Notes under the pieces: generated by a model
What the model saw: only the letters and a program-made list of their open reading frames with translations
What the model was told of the DNA's origin: nothing
Databases searched by the model: none
Origin: JBFHES01 sp041584015
GTDB taxonomy: Bacteria > Bacteroidota > Bacteroidia > Bacteroidales > M50B96
Length of the DNA: 32,352 bases
Assembly: GCA_041584015.1 (NCBI GenBank)
Contig: JBFHES010000018.1
Coordinates: forward strand, 1 to 32,352
Direction: 5' to 3'
Made by a program: the position numbers and the translations under genes
Shown: positions 26,988 through 32,352 of the stretch, in pieces
How positions within the stretch are numbered: the first letter of the stretch is position 1
Layout of the letters: every line of letters starts with the position of its first letter

Positions 26988-29591
26988 CTAATTTTTACGT
27001 TTAATTACAATATCATTCCCATCAATAAAATCGCCATCTACACTCCCCGAAATAACAACAGGAATTGACTTTGTTTCTGCTTGCATTTTCAGTTTTGACA
27101 ACTGCGATTCATCAACAGAAATATGATATTTCCCAGGCATTAATCCAAGATAACTATAGTACCCGTCGTACTCAGTAATTGTCTTAGCAACAACATTATT
27201 TTCTTCATCAAGAATATTAACGTAAACTCTACCCAGACCTCTGAGTTTTCCATTATCATTAAGTTTAATGATACCTGCCACCTCGCCAACAACATAGATA
27301 GGAACCTCTACTCGTTTGAATTGGTTTGGCCCAATGCTAACGCTCATACTTTCATGATCAATTTTCCAGGCTATATTATCAAAGCCATTTCTATCAAGCT
27401 CAAGCCTATAACTGGTATAAGGAGTAAGCTCCATCACACGAATGGTCGAATCCTTTTTATTCTTTATTACCCTTCCGCCATTAAATCTTACAGTTAAACC
27501 CAGTTCTTTTGGTTCTCCTTCATCAAACTCTCCGTTATAGTTTAAATCGACGAAAGGTTGCACAACTACTCCACCTTTGCCAACACTAACCCGATTATTA
27601 AATCCAATATAATCCGACTTCTTATCATACAACAAGCTACCATTGGCGGAGAAAGTAGAATAAAACTTATTGTTGCTTGACATTCCTGAATATCCCGTTT
27701 TTGCAAAGGAGAAATCGTACTTGAAACCAATTTGAAAAATCGGGTGTTTTGCTCTAAAATTTTTCTCGTAAGATACGCGCAACAAACCCAGTGTTGAGAT
27801 GGGCTTCTCAAGCTGGCATTTCATTGAAATTACCTGTTTGTTAGTATAGTCATATTGAATATGCGGCATTAAACTAATACGCCCAGGCAACCTAAAGCCT
27901 AACGACAAATTACTGTAAACATATGGCTTTTCAGTTGAGCTATTAAATAGCGCATAAGTGGTAAGGTTTGTATTTACGCGAAACAGAGCGCCCGAGAAGA
28001 GCAGCTCAAGATTGGTGTTTTGAGAGTTAGGTAAAATTATTTGATTAGCCGTAAAGCGTGTAAATGCCGCGAACTTATTGAACCTGATTGGCGCCGAGAC
28101 AGCCAATTTTCTTTCTTCCAAATAATTGAAAATAATTGCCTTTTGCTCTTTGTCATACTTAGAGTAGCTTGCCTCAATATAAACATTTGATGGCAAACGA
28201 TAATTTAAAATTCCTTTAGCCCTGATTCCATGATTATACTCTCCAGAAAAAAGCAAATTGCCAATAAGCCGAACCGATGTTTTGAAGAATGGCATTATTG
28301 GGGCATCTTTTACTGACGACAGAGCTTCGTATCCTCCACCAATTGAAATCCGGCTACCTAAGCCGTAGTTAAATGAAGGCCGCATAAAGCGGCTGTTAAC
28401 ACTATCGGTTACAATACCCGAACTTATCACATATTCAAACTCATTTTTAGGTAAAAAGTTAAACGGAATATTTATGGTTTCTATTTCTGTACGTTCTTCG
28501 CCCCATGGGCCATAAAAGCGCAACATTATTTTTGAATTACCATAAACAATTGGCACTTCAAACTGATAAAAGCCGGAAGCGTCTGCCTTGGTATATTCTA
28601 CCAAAACATTGTTTACGTAAAGTTCAACAATCCAACCTGGATCGGTTACATTACTAATATTATAAGTACCAAAAGAGCGACGATATGTTGTAGGACTATT
28701 GCTTAATTGAATTCCAATAATCGGATCGAAAATAGAGGCGGTAGACGAAACGGGTATTTTACCAACTTTCATTTGCCGCAAAGCCTTATCATTATTATCA
28801 ACCCAGTGCCACAGGTACTGCTGTTGATCTGCAGCTAGTTGTTCTTTGGTATTATAATTCAAACGAACAATTGCTTCTCCGCCTAATAAAACCGAACCCA
28901 ACGCCAGTGAACCGCGCGTTTCGGAATACCCTCCATGTTCTTTTCTGTTAACAACAGACCAATCGGCCATTCCCATTTGAAAGACAGGATAATCTCTTCC
29001 AATAATTGTATCAACGGCTTCTTCTCCTTTCAAGCGCTTCAAGTTAGCGCGCATTTCTTCTTGCTTTAACTTTCTAATTACAGGCAATTCAACCTTCGAT
29101 TTTAGATCAACAGAAAGTGTTCGAAAGTGAAAATCACAAGTCAATCCAAACACAGAACTGAACACATCAACTTTTAAATATAGTCCGCTTTCTGTATGGA
29201 TTATCTCATCTGGTTTCAGCTGATACGTTTTATCGTTATATCTTATCTGATTTAAAGATTTCTCTATTACATATTGTTTATCCTGGCTTATGAAGAAGCC
29301 AGAAACTGTCTCATAATCGGCTGTTGCCTTATGGAATATTTTTAAAAATGAGAATACCTCGGTTACTGATAAATAAGCATCCTCACCCTTTATAACAGCA
29401 GCAACATCAAGTCCACCAATATCCTGAACTTTTAGAAATAATAAGACTTCAAAATGCTCTTCATCCTGGGCTTGTATGTTTTGAGGAAGGCTTACTCCAA
29501 AAATAATCAACAAAGCAAATATCTTCAACCTTGGCCAATAAATGGCAGACAATGATTGAATAAGATCTCGTTGTATTTTGGCAAAATTCAT
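26988..29591 (-). CDS. Chaperone-usher pathway usher-like outer-membrane protein
   Basis: This 867-residue protein has a signal region ending about residue 41 (QNIQA). Residues 317-368 carry an usher hallmark: DPGWIVELYVNN, then DASGFYQFEVPIVYG and LRFYGPWGEER, as in the plug/middle domain of FimD/PapC-type ushers. Long runs of alternating beta strands lie on both sides (about 200-310 and 380-670), as expected for the pore barrel. Near residue 680 FVDLNYNGEFDEGEP resembles the C-terminal domain of archaic and CS1-type ushers, and a CarboxypepD_reg-like domain closes the protein (about 771-850). Total length is similar to enterobacterial ushers. It starts 14 bases after a DUF4402 gene that follows a PapD-like chaperone. 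The predicted role is assembly and secretion of DUF4402 pilins across the outer membrane. A diverged surface-protein exporter is the alternative. Confidence 0.82.
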   Translation of the reverse strand: MNFAKIQRDLIQSLSAIYWPRLKIFALLIIFGVSLPQNIQAQDEEHFEVLLFLKVQDIGGLDVAAVIKGEDAYLSVTEVFSFLKIFHKATADYETVSGFFISQDKQYVIEKSLNQIRYNDKTYQLKPDEIIHTESGLYLKVDVFSSVFGLTCDFHFRTLSVDLKSKVELPVIRKLKQEEMRANLKRLKGEEAVDTIIGRDYPVFQMGMADWSVVNRKEHGGYSETRGSLALGSVLLGGEAIVRLNYNTKEQLAADQQQYLWHWVDNNDKALRQMKVGKIPVSSTASIFDPIIGIQLSNSPTTYRRSFGTYNISNVTDPGWIVELYVNNVLVEYTKADASGFYQFEVPIVYGNSKIMLRFYGPWGEERTEIETINIPFNFLPKNEFEYVISSGIVTDSVNSRFMRPSFNYGLGSRISIGGGYEALSSVKDAPIMPFFKTSVRLIGNLLFSGEYNHGIRAKGILNYRLPSNVYIEASYSKYDKEQKAIIFNYLEERKLAVSAPIRFNKFAAFTRFTANQIILPNSQNTNLELLFSGALFRVNTNLTTYALFNSSTEKPYVYSNLSLGFRLPGRISLMPHIQYDYTNKQVISMKCQLEKPISTLGLLRVSYEKNFRAKHPIFQIGFKYDFSFAKTGYSGMSSNNKFYSTFSANGSLLYDKKSDYIGFNNRVSVGKGGVVVQPFVDLNYNGEFDEGEPKELGLTVRFNGGRVIKNKKDSTIRVMELTPYTSYRLELDRNGFDNIAWKIDHESMSVSIGPNQFKRVEVPIYVVGEVAGIIKLNDNGKLRGLGRVYVNILDEENNVVAKTITEYDGYYSYLGLMPGKYHISVDESQLSKLKMQAETKSIPVVISGSVDGDFIDGNDIVIKRKN

Positions 29592-29605
29592 TAATTATGT
29601 TGCTA

Positions 29606-30103
29606 TCATTCCTGATTAAAAATCACAAGAAACGACCCGCTGTATTCTCCAGCAGGATTTGCCAAAGAATTACCAACAGTTAAGGTCCCTCCTATTCTCA
29701 CTTGAGTTTGCTCCGATGTTGCTACAAATGGCAGCGGAGGATCAGTTTGTCCTAAATTCATGGTCATTGTACCACCTGCTCCGGATAAAACCGACTCCGG
29801 CGGTGCAAGTAATGATATTGTGGTTCCTGGTATAGCTGTGATAGTAAAAACTGCCGGCGATGCTTCATAATCCAATAAATACACATCACCCGATGCAGAT
29901 CGAACACCATTTTCATCAACAGTAACAGTACCTCCAGCACTTCCATGATAGAACGAGCCAAACTTAATACCTTGCTCCAGAGTTATTGTTACTTCAATTG
30001 GGCGAGGAGGTAGTTCTTGCGCAACTATACTCTTCGATAATGCAAAGAATACAAGCATACAAACTATAATATGTATTTTAGGGTTTCCCCTTACTCTTCT
30101 CAT
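29606..30103 (-). CDS. DUF4402 pilin-like subunit between chaperone and usher
   Basis: This 165-residue protein has a signal peptide (about 1-28, ending KSIVA). The mature part is an all-beta DUF4402 domain: IKFGSFYHGSAGGTVTV near the start and VRIGGTLTVG near the end. The last residues, GEYSGSFLVIFNQE, place Gly at -14 and alternate hydrophobic residues at -8, -6 and -4, as chaperone-bound pilin F strands do. The aromatic usually at -2 is Gln here. The gene is 46 bases after the chaperone and 14 before the usher. Its more divergent C-terminus compared with the two DUF4402 proteins to the right suggests a specialised subunit such as a tip, adaptor or base. That role is inferred. Confidence 0.83.
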   Translation of the reverse strand: MRRVRGNPKIHIIVCMLVFFALSKSIVAQELPPRPIEVTITLEQGIKFGSFYHGSAGGTVTVDENGVRSASGDVYLLDYEASPAVFTITAIPGTTISLLAPPESVLSGAGGTMTMNLGQTDPPLPFVATSEQTQVRIGGTLTVGNSLANPAGEYSGSFLVIFNQE

Positions 30104-30149
30104 TTTATTAATAATATCTATTTACATACTATTTCTTCAAACAGGTATT

Positions 30150-31034
30150 TTACTCAAGACTAAATTCTTCAGTTGCTAAATTTTTACGACCAGTATTTGT
30201 CTGTCCCTTAAAATCCAAGATTAATTTTCCTTTACTAAAATCAACACCTTCATCAGTTTTTAATGCCATTTTAAATTTACGCTTCTTGTTAGGTGTATAA
30301 ATGGCTATTCCTTTTACAAACCCCACCTTCGTTTTTTTACCGCCAGGGCTTACATGAACAACAGTTAGCTGCCCATAAACAGACATCTTTCCTGTTCTGT
30401 TAAAGTTGAACGACAAAACAGGCAATGTGTCATTATACATATTGAATACGATGCTATCCACTTCAACATCACTATCATTTTTTCCTATTCTAATAATTAC
30501 CGGAATGGTGATACCAAAAACGGCTTTTAATTTTATTGCGACAGCTGTGGTATCTTCAATCACTTCATCAGCACCTAATGGCTCTTCGTCTGGTACTGCA
30601 CGAAAATAAATATGAGACCGATATTCTCCTTCGGTAAGTAAATTAGTTTTCATTAATTGCACTTTTACAACTTGTGCCTCATGAGGTGGCAGAACAACTG
30701 TTCGTGGAAAAAACCTTAGATACGGACTTGCAAAACGCTGCCCCGGATCAGCTTCTGTTATATTCTCAAAATTACCGAGTTCTGTCATCCTATTCTCAAC
30801 CAGCGATACAACGTATCTAGCAGTATCCTTTCCTGTATTAGCTAAATTTAAAATTTGCGTTCTCTTCTTCACTCCATTAAAAACAACACGTCCAGGTGTA
30901 ATCATCAAATCACCTTGTGCCCTAACAGTCTCAGCAGGAATTACTATTGAAAGCATCATACCCAGAACTGAAATTATTAAGAATGATAATCTTTGTTTAA
31001 AAAAACGAAAACTATTAATTCCAATTTTTAACAT
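30150..31034 (-). CDS. PapD-like periplasmic pilus chaperone
   Basis: This 294-residue protein has a signal region ending about residue 39 (ETVRA). The mature start DLMITPGRVVFNG contains Arg49, in the position of the conserved subunit-anchoring Arg of PapD. The first Ig-like domain has FFPRTVVLPPHEAQVVKV and GEYRSHIYFRAVP, both standard chaperone motifs. The G1-like strand IKLKAVFGITIPVIIRI (about 167-183) has the alternating hydrophobics that complete pilin subunits, with Lys168 or Lys170 as candidate anchoring Lys. A second Ig-like domain follows (about 185-294). The predicted role is to bind and donate a strand to DUF4402 subunits in the periplasm. It is the first gene of the chaperone-subunit-usher run. 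No clear promoter was found in the 474 bases in front of it. Confidence 0.87.
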   Translation of the reverse strand: MLKIGINSFRFFKQRLSFLIISVLGMMLSIVIPAETVRAQGDLMITPGRVVFNGVKKRTQILNLANTGKDTARYVVSLVENRMTELGNFENITEADPGQRFASPYLRFFPRTVVLPPHEAQVVKVQLMKTNLLTEGEYRSHIYFRAVPDEEPLGADEVIEDTTAVAIKLKAVFGITIPVIIRIGKNDSDVEVDSIVFNMYNDTLPVLSFNFNRTGKMSVYGQLTVVHVSPGGKKTKVGFVKGIAIYTPNKKRKFKMALKTDEGVDFSKGKLILDFKGQTNTGRKNLATEEFSLE

Positions 31035-31508
31035 ATCGTGTTATTTAAATTATTCACATTGATCATGAATATTAGCTAGTTAGCACCCTAAGGGTACTGG
31101 TAAATTGGCTACTAAAATTCATTCTCATAACTCATTGCTGTTCTTTTGTTTGACTGGTTCTCTTAACACTTTGTAACCAATTCAAATTAGAGGAGCAACA
31201 ACAATACATCTTTACGTAACGGAATCAGAAAAGTTGCTATTTAACTAGTATGTTATCACGTAGTTGATCAATCAATTATAATCTCAACGCATCCCTCATT
31301 TTAGACAAGACTCGCTACCAAATCCCTCAAGTGCTCGTTGTTAGCGTTTTAGCCACAGAAAGAACCTATTTATTTGAATTTAATAGCAAATAAAAGAGCG
31401 AACCAGAATGAATAAAAAAAGATTAAAAGAGAGCAAAACCAGAATAGACTATCTTGAAAAATTAGGATTCGCTAAAACCAAAAAAAATAAAATATAGAGG
31501 ATAATATA
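31035..31508. other. 474-base gap between DUF4402 and chaperone genes
   Basis: No gene of ordinary size is present. The stretch contains a small plus-strand frame (31408-31497), a TTGATCAA palindrome near 31264, and an ACCCT-A-AGGGT palindrome near 31085. It presumably carries the promoter of the chaperone operon, although no TAnnTTTG box in the right orientation was found. Confidence 0.5.
31408..31497 (+). CDS. Possible 29-residue Lys-rich small protein
   Basis: A plus-strand frame, ATG to TAG, encodes 29 residues beginning MNKKRLKESKTRIDYLEKLG. It is about one-third Lys or Arg and probably helical. An in-frame stop (TAG at 31384) shortly upstream fixes the start region. It is convergent with the DUF4402 gene and would be the only plus-strand gene in the window. 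No promoter or relatives are recognised, so chance is quite possible. Confidence 0.2.
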   Translation: MNKKRLKESKTRIDYLEKLGFAKTKKNKI

Positions 31509-32042
31509 TTAGTTGTAGTTTACAATTACCGTAAATCCACCATCAACATCTTCATAAACTCCTGATACCTGATTAGCTCCTATCGTTAGAGTTGCACCAA
31601 CATTTAAAGTTTGATTGCCACTATTAGATAACGTACCAATTGGTGACTGGTTGCACGTAAAGTTATTGATGGTTAATGTTTCGGAACTACCGGCTTCTGA
31701 GATTTGGTAGCCTGAAGTAGGCAAACTAATGGAATAAGTATAGTTATCTTGCCCTGAAACTGTAAATTCGGCAGCAGAAACAGTTCCGCTTGCAACAGGT
31801 AAAGTAACACCTCCGGTTGCAGATCTATTTGGCGATCCGCCGGATGCGGGTAAAATTACAGTTCCAGAAACAGAAGATGTGGCGATATTACCAAAACTCA
31901 TGTCACCGATTTTGGTGATAGAAATTGGTTTGACGATTGTAGCAGTGGCGGTTGCGGTCGCAGTGGTTGCTTGCCCCAGAGCCTCTGTTGTGAAGGCAAA
32001 AAGAACAAAAAATAAAACTGCTATATGATAGACCTTATTCAT
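31509..32042 (-). CDS. DUF4402 major pilin-like subunit
   Basis: This 177-residue protein has a signal peptide (about 1-23, ending TTEALG). The mature N-terminus is an Ala-Thr repeat (ATTATATATATIVKPISIT), a beta-prone extension of the kind needed for donor-strand exchange. A DUF4402 domain follows (GDMSFGNIATSS, then NVGATLTIGANQVSG). It ends GGFTVIVNYN, with Phe, Val, Val and Tyr at -8, -6, -4 and -2, matching the C-terminal pattern of chaperone-usher pilins with its penultimate Tyr. It is separated from the chaperone operon by 474 bases and from the next DUF4402 gene by a terminator, so it probably has its own promoter, as a highly expressed major subunit would. That role is inferred. Confidence 0.87.
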   Translation of the reverse strand: MNKVYHIAVLFFVLFAFTTEALGQATTATATATATIVKPISITKIGDMSFGNIATSSVSGTVILPASGGSPNRSATGGVTLPVASGTVSAAEFTVSGQDNYTYSISLPTSGYQISEAGSSETLTINNFTCNQSPIGTLSNSGNQTLNVGATLTIGANQVSGVYEDVDGGFTVIVNYN

Positions 32043-32091
32043 TAGAAACCACTAATTTACAAAAAACTTAGAAACAATAAAACAAAAACGT

Positions 32092-32099
32092 CAAAAGTA
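32092..32099 (-). promoter_or_regulatory. Candidate -7 box for DUF4402 gene
   Basis: TACTTTTG on the minus strand fits TAnnTTTG and ends 49 bases before the DUF4402 start. A -33 TTG is not evident. Confidence 0.35.
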
Positions 32100-32224
32100 T
32101 CTACGGCGAGGGTTTTAAAAAGTTGCGAGATTTTAGGCCCTAAATTGGGCGAAAACTCTAAGTATCTGTAGACCAAGCAAAGAATTTTTCAACATCAATA
32201 TTTCTAGTAAAAATCCCCACAACG

Positions 32225-32252
32225 CAAAAAAGCCGTACTGTTAAGTACGGCT
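32225..32252 (-). terminator. Intrinsic terminator after the edge DUF4402 gene
   Basis: On the minus strand AGCCGTAC and GTACGGCT form a perfect eight-pair stem with a six-base loop, followed directly by a T-run. It lies 31 bases after the stop of the DUF4402 gene at the right edge and separates it from the next DUF4402 gene. Confidence 0.88.
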
Positions 32253-32283
32253 CTTCAAAAATCTCAATAAACGTTGCGATATC

Positions 32284-32352
32284 TTAATTGTAGTTAACTG
32301 TCACTGTAAAAGCCGATTCGCTTATATAGGTTCCGGCTAATTGTTCTGCACT
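32284..32352 (-). CDS. C-terminal end of another DUF4402 protein, cut by window edge
   Basis: Only the last 22 codons and the stop are inside the window. They encode an ending of GTYISESAFTVTVNYN, which matches the C-terminus of the neighbouring DUF4402 protein (GVYEDVDGGFTVIVNYN), including the final TV-VNYN and the penultimate Tyr. It is therefore very probably a third DUF4402 pilin-like subunit, made by tandem duplication. It is followed by an intrinsic terminator, so it ends its own transcript. Confidence 0.75.
   Translation of the reverse strand, partial: SAEQLAGTYISESAFTVTVNYN

Noticed and set aside
30332..30338. Seven-A run in the chaperone gene as another frameshift site
   Set aside because: The codons are AAA AAA ACG, so A AAA AAC is not in slippage phase, and the site is inside a conserved domain where truncation would destroy the fold.

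Overview
The window looks like chromosomal DNA of a Bacteroidota (Bacteroidetes) bacterium. It is AT-rich, and three proteins end in type IX secretion system (T9SS) type A sorting domains. Promoter-like TAnnTTTG boxes, DUF4402 and DUF5777 proteins and Ig_7/LamG/DUF2341 surface-protein modules all fit this phylum. The genus cannot be told from the sequence. Every convincing gene lies on the minus strand, so transcription runs right to left. No tRNA, rRNA, CRISPR array, insertion sequence or phage gene was seen.

Right end (26988-32352): a chaperone-usher-like pilus locus. In transcription order it has the tail of one DUF4402 protein cut by the window edge with a clean terminator behind it, a complete DUF4402 protein, then a tight run of PapD-like chaperone, third DUF4402 protein and FimD/PapC-like usher. 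The DUF4402 C-termini carry the alternating hydrophobic pattern of chaperone-usher pilins, so they are probably the pilus subunits.

Centre (9281-26830): two giant secreted proteins of 2804 and 2802 residues, built from Ig_7, PKD-like, LamG, DUF2341 and thrombospondin-3-like modules. They share a strongly similar C-terminal third but have different mosaics upstream. They are probably T9SS-exported surface adhesins.

Left-centre (4748-9102): two heme-binding lipoproteins and a DUF5777 beta-barrel form one tight operon (6468-9102), followed by a GT-C-like membrane protein with its own promoter.

Left (1-4619): an ECF sigma factor fused to a membrane-spanning tail, an outer-membrane barrel with YDTV repeats, and a T9SS-exported PKD protein form an operon. 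At the left edge is a truncated secreted protein made of FPWDT repeats. The most unexpected signal is an in-phase A AAA AAG heptamer exactly at the end of the sigma domain, followed by a possible hairpin. A -1 shift there would release a free sigma factor from the membrane-tethered fusion. This is inference from sequence only.
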